A stretch of DNA of 6,070 bases from Planctomycetota bacterium (GTDB lineage: Bacteria; Planctomycetota; PUPC01; DSUN01), in the NCBI GenBank assembly GCA_016872875.1, contig VGYW01000481.1, positions 1 to 6,070 of the forward strand, read 5' to 3'. The translations under genes were made by a program, and so were the position numbers. The notes below the pieces were generated by a model. That model was not told the DNA's origin. It made no database searches and saw nothing but the letters and a program-made list of their open reading frames with translations. Below, piece after piece: positions 1 to 5,313 of this stretch (positions are counted from its first letter, which is position 1; the number at the start of each line of letters is the position of its first letter).

Positions 1-1993
1 CGAGGTCCGCCCGCGCCGGCGCGCCCAGGCTGCCTTCGAGGAGGATGAGCCGCGTGGGGAGGTCGGGCTTGGGGTTCTGCGCGGCCTCGGCGGCGGCGAG
101 GAGGTCGTAGAGGGCGGCGGCGGCAAGGTCGAGCTTCTGGACGTGGTCGGTGGCGGCGCGTGCGGCGGCGGCGTAGCGGGTGAGGATGGGCCTCACCTGC
201 GGCGCGAGCGCCTTGTTGCGGGCGAGCTCCCTGCCGAACGCCTCGCAGAGAGCGTCGAGCGCCGCGGCGGCGCGCGAGCGCGCGGTCTCGGGTAGAGGGG
301 CTTCTGCCTTGCCCAGGTCGGCAAGGGTCCTGAGGAGCCGCTTGCTCGCCTGGCCATTGCCCTTGGCCGCGGCGAGGACGGCGGCGGCATCGGCGGCCAC
401 GGCCAGGCGGAGCTCGGGGGCGAGCTTCGGCCAGCCGTCGTCGGTCACGGCCAGGAGGTAGTCGCGGAGGGCGTTGCTCGCGGGGAGGGGCTGCGGCGGA
501 ACGGGGACGGCTGTGGGGAGGGGAATGGGCGTGGTGATGCGCTTCGTGGTGTCGGCCTTCACGGTAGTGGCTATGTGGTCGGGGGGCCTGCTGGCGAGGC
601 CCTCTGTGATGCGCCAGTAGACGAGCAGGGCGAGGCCGGCCGCGGCAACCGCCGCGGCAACGAAGACGAACGACCCGCGAGAGGGCGGGGGCCTGAGGAG
701 GAGGAGGCGCTGCTGAAGCTCCTGCGCCCGCTCGCGGAGGCCGGCGAAGACGCCGTGGGGCTCGGCCTGGACCTCTGCGAGGAGCTCGGCGGCCTCGACG
801 ACCCTGGCGGAGGCGATCTCGGCCTCGGCGAGGGCGAGGAACTCTTCGAGCTCGGCCCGCCGCTGGCGCTCGATGAGCTTGATGTGGCCGCCGCAGGCGG
901 CGCAACGCTCGGCGCCCACGCGGTTCACCCCCTCGCAGTCGGGGCGGAAGCAGGGCTCGACCAGTGCGGTGGCGCAGGCGGCGCACGACAGGTCCGCAGG
1001 CCCAACCGCCAGGCCGCAGGCGTGGCAGACCGGGCCTGCCGCGACGCCGGCGGGCACGGCCTCGGTGACGGAGGTCTCCTCGCGCCTGACGGCTTCGCGT
1101 GCGGCGAGGAGGGCCTGGCGCATCTCGGCGGCGGACTGGAACCGCTCTTCGCGCCTGGCGCGCGTGGCGCGCTCGACCACCGCGTCGAGCTCCTTGGGCG
1201 CGAGGGGGTTGGCGGCGCTCGGCGGCTGGCCCGTGGGCAGCTCGCCCGTGAGCATCTCGTGGAGGCTCACGCCGAGGGCGTAGATGTCGGCCCGGGCGTC
1301 CACCACCTCGCCCGTGCCGCGCTGTTCGGGGGCCATGTACTTGGCGGTGCCGAGGCGCGAGCGCCTCTCGCGCTGCACCGTGGCGTCCTCTTCCACGATG
1401 TGCGCGATGCCGAAGTCGGCCACCTTCACCTGGTCGGTGCCCTCGCCGACGAGGATGTTGCCCGGCTTGATGTCGCGGTGGACCACGCCGGCCGCGTGGG
1501 CGGCCTCGAGTGCCTGGCAGATCTGGAGCGCGACGTCCACCGCGCGCGCCACGCCCACCTGGCCGCCCTTGACCAGGTTGCGCAGCGTGCGGCCGTGGAC
1601 GTACTCCATCACGAAATAGTAGATGTCGCCCACCCGCCCGCGGTCAATCACCCCCACGATGTTCGGGTGGCTCAGGGCGGCGAGGGCATCCGACTCGCGC
1701 TCGAAGCGCGCCACGAAGCGCGGCACGTTCACGTACTTGCGCAGGAGCACCTTGATGGCGACCTCGCGCTCCATCGAGAGCTGGATGGCGCGGTAGACGG
1801 CGCCCATCCCCCCGTGGCCCACGAGAGCCACGACGCGATAGCCGGGAAACGTATCGGGGCGCGCCAGCTCCTCGCCCTCGGCCAGCGAGGGGAGGAGGAA
1901 GACCGCGGCGCACGACGGGCAGCGTATCTGCGGACCCTCCCCCTGCTTGGGGAGTTCCACCTCAGCCGCGCACCTGCCGCAGACGATCTTCAA
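1..1993 (-). CDS. Membrane-anchored Ser/Thr protein kinase with zinc ribbons (C-terminus beyond window)
   Basis: A Hanks-type (PknB-like) kinase that transfers phosphate from ATP to Ser/Thr of unknown targets. 664 codons are visible and the frame is open to the edge. Order: an N-terminal zinc ribbon (C5-x2-C8, C25-x2-C28, MJ0042-like); kinase domain about 52-296 with Gly loop GHGGMGAVY 59-67, VAIK Lys81, helix-C Glu100, HRDIKPGN from 172 (catalytic Asp174), DFG 193-195 and APE 221-223; two further ribbons (C323/326/337/340 and C348/353/364/367, double-zinc-ribbon-like); a charged helical stretch 374-433; one membrane helix about 441-460; then a Pro-rich linker and an Ala-rich helical region, presumably outside the membrane. 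All catalytic residues are present, so it should be active. TTG was chosen because GAGGAG lies 8 nt upstream, an in-frame TGA follows five codons further upstream, and this start keeps the first ribbon whole. Substrate unknown. Confidence 0.93.
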   Translation of the reverse strand, partial: MKIVCGRCAAEVELPKQGEGPQIRCPSCAAVFLLPSLAEGEELARPDTFPGYRVVALVGHGGMGAVYRAIQLSMEREVAIKVLLRKYVNVPRFVARFERESDALAALSHPNIVGVIDRGRVGDIYYFVMEYVHGRTLRNLVKGGQVGVARAVDVALQICQALEAAHAAGVVHRDIKPGNILVGEGTDQVKVADFGIAHIVEEDATVQRERRSRLGTAKYMAPEQRGTGEVVDARADIYALGVSLHEMLTGELPTGQPPSAANPLAPKELDAVVERATRARREERFQSAAEMRQALLAAREAVRREETSVTEAVPAGVAAGPVCHACGLAVGPADLSCAACATALVEPCFRPDCEGVNRVGAERCAACGGHIKLIERQRRAELEEFLALAEAEIASARVVEAAELLAEVQAEPHGVFAGLRERAQELQQRLLLLRPPPSRGSFVFVAAAVAAAGLALLVYWRITEGLASRPPDHIATTVKADTTKRITTPIPLPTAVPVPPQPLPASNALRDYLLAVTDDGWPKLAPELRLAVAADAAAVLAAAKGNGQASKRLLRTLADLGKAEAPLPETARSRAAAALDALCEAFGRELARNKALAPQVRPILTRYAAAARAATDHVQKLDLAAAALYDLLAAAEAAQNPKPDLPTRLILLEGSLGAPARADL

Positions 1994-2001
1994 TCGGGAT
2001 G

Positions 2002-2007
2002 CTCCTC
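2002..2007 (-). promoter_or_regulatory. Ribosome-binding site deciding the TTG start of the kinase
   Basis: GAGGAG on the minus strand with an 8-nt spacer to the TTG at 1993-1991. An in-frame TGA immediately precedes it, so no longer N-terminus is possible. Confidence 0.7.
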
Positions 2008-2024
2008 AACCGCCTCTCTTCGGC

Positions 2025-2053
2025 ATTCTAGCAACTCCGCCGCAGCGCTGCAA
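2025..2053 (-). promoter_or_regulatory. Putative sigma70-type promoter for the kinase gene
   Basis: On the minus strand TTGCAG (2053-2048) and TAGAAT (2030-2025) are separated by exactly 17 bp. The predicted transcript start near 2018 leaves a leader of about 25 nt that includes the ribosome-binding site. The -10 matches consensus at 5 of 6 positions, but the -35 at only 3 of 6. It lies between the palindrome cluster and the gene, so the kinase need not depend on read-through from the pseudouridine synthase gene upstream. Confidence 0.45.
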
Positions 2054-2069
2054 CCGGCGGGACCGGACT

Positions 2070-2350
2070 GAGTATGGCCCCCAGTTCTGGTGAACTACTC
2101 CCGGAGCCCCGACAGGGGCGTACTATAGCAGCCCAGGGCGAAGCCCTGGGAAGAGGGCGCCAGGTAGGTCAGCCCTGAAAGAGCGTACTATGCGGTCCGG
2201 GCGCCACATCCTGCCTATGGCGGCTAGTACGCCCTTACAGGGCTCAATCCGGCCGCCCGCCTGTCCCAGGGCTTCGCCCTGGGCTGCTATAGTACGCTCC
2301 GTTCGGAGCCTCGGAGCCGAAGAACATCACCAGAACTGGGGGCCATACTC
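2070..2350. repeat. Nested palindrome: inverted cluster of four hairpin repeat units
   Basis: This fills most of the gene-free stretch 1994-2385. Outer arms 2070-2093 and 2327-2350 are 24-bp perfect inverted repeats. Inner arms 2118-2151 and 2264-2297 are 34-bp perfect inverted repeats. A third pair, 2171-2190 and 2225-2244, matches at 18 of 20. Each full unit reads: small hairpin, a GTACTATAGCAG-like linker, then an 8-bp stem CCCAGGGC/GCCCTGGG with a 3-nt loop. Units run + (A, about 2103-2151), + (B, from 2171), - (C, to 2244) and - (D, 2264-2309), mirrored about position 2208. It resembles REP/BIME elements, which RAYT transposases spread, but no transposase is present here. No T-run follows the stems, so a standard intrinsic terminator is not supported. 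Confidence 0.85.
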
Positions 2351-2380
2351 GATCGGACTGATCCGACCGATCCGACCGAT
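2351..2380. repeat. 9-bp tandem repeat between the synthase stop and the palindrome
   Basis: GATCGGACT, GATCCGACC, GATCCGACC and a final GAT follow directly on the outer arm of the palindrome and end 5 bp short of the pseudouridine synthase stop codon. GATCGG at 2351-2356 can pair with CCGATC at 2367-2372. Function unknown; it may be part of the mobile repeat cluster or a 3' end structure of the synthase mRNA. Confidence 0.6.
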
Positions 2381-2385
2381 GGGCC

Positions 2386-3354
2386 CTACATCCTCCGTGC
2401 GCGGTACTTGCGGAGGCAGCGCAGCAGCCGCTCGAAGTCGGCGGGAAGGGGGGCTTCGACGGCCAGCGGTACGCCATCCGCAAGCTCGGCCTCGATGCGG
2501 CTGGCGTGGAGGGTGAGGCGCGCCATCAGTGGCGGCTCGGGGCGGTCCTCCTTCCGGCGATACCCAGGCTTGATCTGCGAGAGGTAGAGGGCGTCCGCGC
2601 CGCCGTAGAGGGGGTCCACGGCCAGCGGGTGGCCCAGGCTGGCCAGGTGGAGCCGCACCTGGTGCTGGCGGCCGGTGAGGGGCTGGACCTCGACGAGGGT
2701 GTAGCCGCGGAAGCGCTCGAGCACGCTGTAGCGGCTCTTCGCCGGGCGGCCCTTCTCGCGGCGGAGCCGCATCCTGCCCCGCGTGGCGGAAGGGGCGATG
2801 GGCAGGTCAACCTCCCCCTCCGTCATCGCCATCTCGCCGCGGACCACCGCCAGGTAGCGCTTGGCCACGCGCCGCTCCTCGAAGGCGGTGCTCAGGTGGC
2901 GGGCGGTCCCGAGGTCCTTCGCCACGAGGAGCACGCCCGTCGTATCCTTGTCGAGGCGGTGGACGATGTGGACGCGGCTGCACGGCCAGTGGGACTCGTG
3001 CTGGACGTGCCAGAGGAGGCCGTTGATGAGCGTGGCCTCGAGGGTGCCCGGCCCTGGTATGACGGCGATGCCCGCCGGCTTGTTGATCGCCAGCACGTGC
3101 GGGTCCTCGTAGAGGACCTCGAGGTCCAGTTTCTTCGGCTCGTAGCGCACGAAGGGGGCGTCGGGCAGCGAGAGCGCCACGGACTGGCCGGTCTGCGGCA
3201 CGAAGCGGTGGTCCACCCGGCGGCCCTCCACCATCGCGTGGCCGTGGGCCACCAGCCGCCGTATCCGCGTCAGCGGCAGCGTCGGCAGCGCCGAAGCGAG
3301 GAACTCGATGATGTCCTGATACGAGTCGTCCACGCTGAGATGAATCGTCTCCAC
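2386..3354 (-). CDS. RluA-family (RluC/RluD-type) ribosomal large-subunit pseudouridine synthase
   Basis: Isomerises selected uridines in RNA to pseudouridine. RluC/RluD relatives act on 23S rRNA, so a cytoplasmic ribosome-maturation role is likely. 322 residues, close to the usual 310-330. An N-terminal S4 RNA-binding domain (about 12-65) precedes the catalytic domain: motif I NKPAG 91-95; motif II HRLDKDTTG 132-140 with nucleophile Asp135; motif III around PLTGRQHQVRLHLASLGHP from 225, followed by DPLYGG. All are intact. The GTG start follows AGGAAAGAGG with an 8-nt spacer. The gene diverges from hisI, and its predicted 140-nt leader contains two inverted repeats. Nothing visible settles whether the target is the RluD helix-69 sites or the RluC sites, so no symbol is given. 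Confidence 0.95.
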   Translation of the reverse strand: METIHLSVDDSYQDIIEFLASALPTLPLTRIRRLVAHGHAMVEGRRVDHRFVPQTGQSVALSLPDAPFVRYEPKKLDLEVLYEDPHVLAINKPAGIAVIPGPGTLEATLINGLLWHVQHESHWPCSRVHIVHRLDKDTTGVLLVAKDLGTARHLSTAFEERRVAKRYLAVVRGEMAMTEGEVDLPIAPSATRGRMRLRREKGRPAKSRYSVLERFRGYTLVEVQPLTGRQHQVRLHLASLGHPLAVDPLYGGADALYLSQIKPGYRRKEDRPEPPLMARLTLHASRIEAELADGVPLAVEAPLPADFERLLRCLRKYRARRM

Positions 3355-3361
3355 GGCCTGG

Positions 3362-3380
3362 CCCTCTTTCCTTGAGAGGG
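3362..3380 (-). promoter_or_regulatory. Hairpin enclosing the ribosome-binding site of the pseudouridine synthase
   Basis: As mRNA this reads CCCTCT, loop CAAGGAA, AGAGGG: a perfect 6-bp stem with a 7-nt loop, ending 7 nt before the GTG start. The loop exposes AAGGAA and the 3' strand of the stem holds GAGG, so folding would cover part of the Shine-Dalgarno region. Translational control is an inference from this geometry. Confidence 0.4.
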
Positions 3381-3478
3381 TGAATGGATGAATGGATGAA
3401 TGGATGATTGGATGGATGAGGGAACCCCGCGGGCGACTCCTCTTTCATTCATCCATACATCCACCCATCCATTCATCC
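3381..3478. repeat. Imperfect long inverted repeat built from GAATGGAT tandem units
   Basis: The left arm (about 3381-3423) is made of near-tandem 8-mers of the GAATGGAT type with some 4-bp GATG phasing. The right arm (about 3442-3478) carries CATTCATCC-type complements. Reading the right arm in reverse complement, about 30 of 37 positions agree with the left, with a perfect GATGAATGGATG start. The central loop is about 19 nt, rich in C and G. The element lies within the predicted leader of the minus-strand synthase gene and upstream of the hisI promoter. Confidence 0.7.
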
Positions 3479-3502
3479 TCTCCTATGCTCGCGCCTGACG
3501 CG

Positions 3503-3532
3503 ATTATACAGGATTGGCGCGAGAGGCGGCAA
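3503..3532 (-). promoter_or_regulatory. Putative promoter for the pseudouridine synthase
   Basis: On the minus strand a perfect TATAAT (3508-3503) sits 18 bp downstream of TTGCCG (3532-3527). Transcription from about 3496 would give a leader of roughly 140 nt that includes the long inverted repeat and the hairpin at the ribosome-binding site. It interleaves with the hisI promoter. Confidence 0.5.
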
Positions 3533-3543
3533 GCCGGTAAAAT
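3514..3543 (+). promoter_or_regulatory. Putative promoter for hisI
   Basis: TTGGCG (3514-3519), an 18-bp spacer, then TAAAAT (3538-3543). The start site near 3550 leaves a leader of about 20 nt, just enough for AGGAGG at 3560-3565. Its -35 lies inside the spacer of the opposing promoter, so the two should compete for polymerase. Confidence 0.45.
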
Positions 3544-3571
3544 GCAGGCGGGCCGAACCAGGAGGAATCGG

Positions 3572-3952
3572 ATGCCTCTGGCGGATATGCTGCACTTCGA
3601 TGAAAAGGGGCTTATCCCCGCGATCATCTTCGACGCGGGCACGCGCGAGCCGCTGACGCTGTGCTACCTGGACCGCGCGGCGCTGGAGCGGACGCTTGCG
3701 ACGGGCCTCGTCCACGTCTTCCGCCGCTCGCATGGCCGCGTGATGCTCAAGGGCGAGACCTCGGGCCACACGCAGCGGGTGGTGGACGTTTTTGCGGACT
3801 GCGAGGGCAACTCGCTCGCCATCGCCGTCGAGCAGAAGGTCGCCGCCTGCCACGCGGGCTACTACACCTGCTACTACCGCCGCTATGACAGGGCGAAGGA
3901 CGCGCTGGAGGCGCAGGGCACACCCATATTCGACCCCAGCAAGGTATACTGA
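3572..3952 (+). CDS. hisI: Phosphoribosyl-AMP cyclohydrolase (HisI), metal-site variant
   Basis: Third step of histidine synthesis: opens the adenine ring of phosphoribosyl-AMP; a cytoplasmic dimer. 126 residues, monofunctional, with no HisE domain. Family signatures: LIPAIIFDAGTREPLTL from 14, LKGETSGHTQRVV 59-71, and ACHAGYYTCYYR from 92. The shared zinc ligands C77, C93 and C100 have exactly the family spacing. The magnesium motif, normally D-C-D-x-D, reads D76-C77-E78-G79-N80, so the second and third acidic ligands are changed to Glu and Asn. The tail after residue 104 ends in DPSKVY and is longer than the minimal core. The start was chosen because AGGAGG lies 6 nt upstream; a longer open frame upstream runs through the GATGGATG repeats. 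It stands apart from other his genes and converges on the HEPN gene with 17 bp between stops. A paralogue with altered activity is possible. Confidence 0.88.
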   Translation: MPLADMLHFDEKGLIPAIIFDAGTREPLTLCYLDRAALERTLATGLVHVFRRSHGRVMLKGETSGHTQRVVDVFADCEGNSLAIAVEQKVAACHAGYYTCYYRRYDRAKDALEAQGTPIFDPSKVY

Positions 3953-3969
3953 CTGCTTCGCAACGGTCT

Positions 3970-4374
3970 CTACTGTTGTGCGCCGCCTTGCCTTACCAAC
4001 TCCTCGACATGCGCAACAAGGTCCGCCACGAGTCCGCAAAGCAACTCCCGATCGAGTCCACCTTCGTCTTCGAATGCGGAATAGCGGTACTGGACTGCGA
4101 AGTCAACCATATCTGTGAGGTTGAGGAAGCGCTCAGGGACGGTCCGGCCCCCGGCCTGTACGCGGCCGAATAGGTCCTCAAGGTCGTGTGTCAGGGGATA
4201 CCGGCCTTCGGCGAGCGCGAGCCACGCCTTCAGAGCCTTCTCGATGGCCTGCTGAGCGAAGAAGCCGAACGCTTCGTCGGGAAAGGCATCAATGTCCGCG
4301 ACCATTCCCCTGAGCGTTCGCAGGTCCCTTCCGGCGATAGCGACCACCCGCCGGGCCTCTCTAATGTCGCTCAT
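3970..4374 (-). CDS. HEPN-domain protein, probable toxin-side partner of the MNT protein
   Basis: A 134-residue all-helical HEPN protein of the type paired with minimal nucleotidyltransferases. Family signatures: FFAQQAIEKALKAWLAL from 38, THDLEDLF 62-69, and QYRYSAFE from 95, typical of the PF05168-like branch. Many HEPN toxins are RNases with an R-x4-6-H motif in the last helices. None is seen there, and the only such spacing is R58-YPLT-H63, at the conserved family position THDL. RNase activity is therefore uncertain. Tyr residues at 59, 96 and 98 are candidate AMPylation sites by analogy with MntA/HepT. ATG 4374 was chosen because GGAG lies 8 nt upstream and HEPN homology starts there; it overlaps the MNT gene by 14 nt, implying translational coupling. 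It is second in the operon. Confidence 0.85.
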   Translation of the reverse strand: MSDIREARRVVAIAGRDLRTLRGMVADIDAFPDEAFGFFAQQAIEKALKAWLALAEGRYPLTHDLEDLFGRVQAGGRTVPERFLNLTDMVDFAVQYRYSAFEDEGGLDRELLCGLVADLVAHVEELVRQGGAQQ

Positions 4375-4696
4375 AGAGGACTCTCCCCTCGGCGAAGGCC
4401 CGGCCCACAACATTGCTGGGCGACCTGCGCCAGGTGGAGACTTCATCCGAACTGTAGACAAGGATATCCTTGGGGATAGGGAAGGGAGAGATCGAACGCC
4501 GGATCCGGCGAAGCTCGTTCCACCGACTCCGACCCGGCCCGAAGGGCTCTCGCTCAACCACGAGGAGGTCGAGATCGGAATCGGGCCCAGGGTTCCCTCG
4601 CGCCCAGGAGCCGAAGAGCAGGACTTGTTCCGGTTCCACCTCGCGCACGATGGCATCCACAATGCCTCGCAGCAACTCCTCAGTGACCTCGGCCAT
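4361..4696 (-). CDS. Minimal nucleotidyltransferase (MNT, MntA-like), probable antitoxin
   Basis: A 111-residue polymerase-beta-type nucleotidyltransferase. In type VII toxin-antitoxin pairs such proteins neutralise the HEPN partner by adding AMP to a tyrosine. Motif LLFGSWARGNPGPDSDLDLLV starts at 26: GS at 29-30, metal-binding D41-x-D43, and a third acidic residue, D77, in KDILVY. All catalytic positions are kept. The start is the second of two adjacent ATG codons, 7 nt after AGGAGG; the first leaves a 4-nt spacer, and a further ATG 30 nt upstream would put AGGAGG inside the gene. It is first in the operon, overlapping the HEPN start by 14 nt. A free-standing nucleotidyltransferase role cannot be excluded, but pairing with HEPN argues for the antitoxin reading. 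Confidence 0.87.
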   Translation of the reverse strand: MAEVTEELLRGIVDAIVREVEPEQVLLFGSWARGNPGPDSDLDLLVVEREPFGPGRSRWNELRRIRRSISPFPIPKDILVYSSDEVSTWRRSPSNVVGRAFAEGRVLYERH

Positions 4697-4726
4697 CATC
4701 CTGCCTCCTTGCACGTGGGTACACAT

Positions 4727-4755
4727 ATCCTACCCTCTGCTGCCCGCGCGTTCAA
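4727..4755 (-). promoter_or_regulatory. Putative promoter of the MNT-HEPN operon
   Basis: On the minus strand TTGAAC (4755-4750) and TAGGAT (4732-4727) are 17 bp apart, each with 4 of 6 consensus matches. The -35 includes the TGA stop of the GH4 remnant. Transcription from about 4720 leaves a short leader with AGGAGG before the MNT start. CACGTG at 4712-4717 lies at the predicted leader start, but there is no clear two-fold operator. Confidence 0.4.
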
Positions 4756-5313
4756 CTCTTGCGTGACGCCTTGCGAGCCCGTCCCCGCCTCTTGAATTGC
4801 GGCAGCCAGGGGGCGCTGGCCGCGAAGAGCTCGTCGCACATCGCGTGAACCTCGTCGAGGGAGCAGACGGCGCCCGTGAGGGGGTCGAGGGCGCAGGCCT
4901 GGTAGACGGCGTCGCGGTCGCCCGTGGGGGCGGCCTGGACGGTGAGCTCGCAGACGGCGACGTGTGCCTGGTTGATGGCGGCCAGTTGCGGCGGCAGGTC
5001 GCCCACGAACGCCGGGTTCACCCCATGCTTGTCCGCGTAGCAGGGCACCTCCACGCACGCGCCCGGCAGCAGGTTCGTTATCAGCCCGTCGTTCTCCACG
5101 TTGCCGTTGAAGCGGAACGTCTGGCCCGTGGTCACGGCGTCTATGATGTAAGAGCCGTACTCGGCGCTGCGGTTGTAGTTGATGGGGTCCTTGCCCTCGG
5201 CCATGCGGGCGAGGCCCTTCTTGTAGTCCTTGCGGTTCGAGCCGTAGAGCTCGAGGATGAAGGCCGTGCCGCCGTGCTCGGTCGCGCTGCCGCCCCTGAG
5301 GAGGCCCGCCCGG
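4752..5313 (-). pseudogene. C-terminal fragment of a GH4 (MelA-like) glycosidase
   Basis: The reading frame encodes the last third of a family GH4 glycosidase (alpha-galactosidase MelA type, usually 430-480 residues). Signatures: NRSAEYGSYIIDAV, GNVENDGLITNLLPGACVEVPC and NPAFVGDLPPQLAAIN, then the helical end with DPLTGAVCSLDEV and PWLPQF. The NAD-binding Rossmann fold and the Cys/His metal site in the N-terminal two thirds are missing, so the GH4 hydrolysis reaction is not possible. The frame stays open to 5363, but upstream of about 5313 it overlaps the pseudopilin-like gene. The first ATG (5204, 150 residues to the stop) falls inside homology and lacks a good ribosome-binding site. The tail is unusually basic (KRRGRARKASRKS). 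Loss of the front by deletion is likeliest; an assembly join is the alternative. Confidence 0.8.

Noticed and set aside
575..2071. Long plus-strand open frame of 498 codons
   Set aside because: It lies opposite the kinase gene, is low-complexity Gly/Ala/Arg/Leu-rich, and shows no family motif. Antisense frames stay open easily at this GC content, and the minus strand has unmistakable kinase motifs.
2132..2150. Intrinsic terminator for the synthase or kinase transcripts
   Set aside because: The GC-rich stem is strong, but no run of T follows on either strand at this stem or its copy at 2265-2283.
2070..2350. Insertion sequence with terminal inverted repeats
   Set aside because: Only about 230 bp lie between the outer arms, with no transposase frame and no target duplication seen; the internal units point to a REP-like cluster.
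2506..3375. Plus-strand open frame of 289 codons
   Set aside because: Exact antisense of the pseudouridine synthase, with biased composition and no recognisable domain.
3381..3478. CRISPR array
   Set aside because: The units are 4-8 bp, contiguous and lack spacers; this is a microsatellite-like inverted repeat.
3392..3571. 60-residue N-terminal extension of HisI
   Set aside because: It would translate the GATGGATG repeats and lacks a ribosome-binding site, whereas ATG 3572 has AGGAGG 6 nt upstream and fits the family start.
4375..4662. N-terminal extension of the HEPN protein in the same frame
   Set aside because: It is antisense-free but out of frame within the MNT gene, has no HEPN homology, and would cover most of MNT. 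ATG 4374 with its own ribosome-binding site fits.
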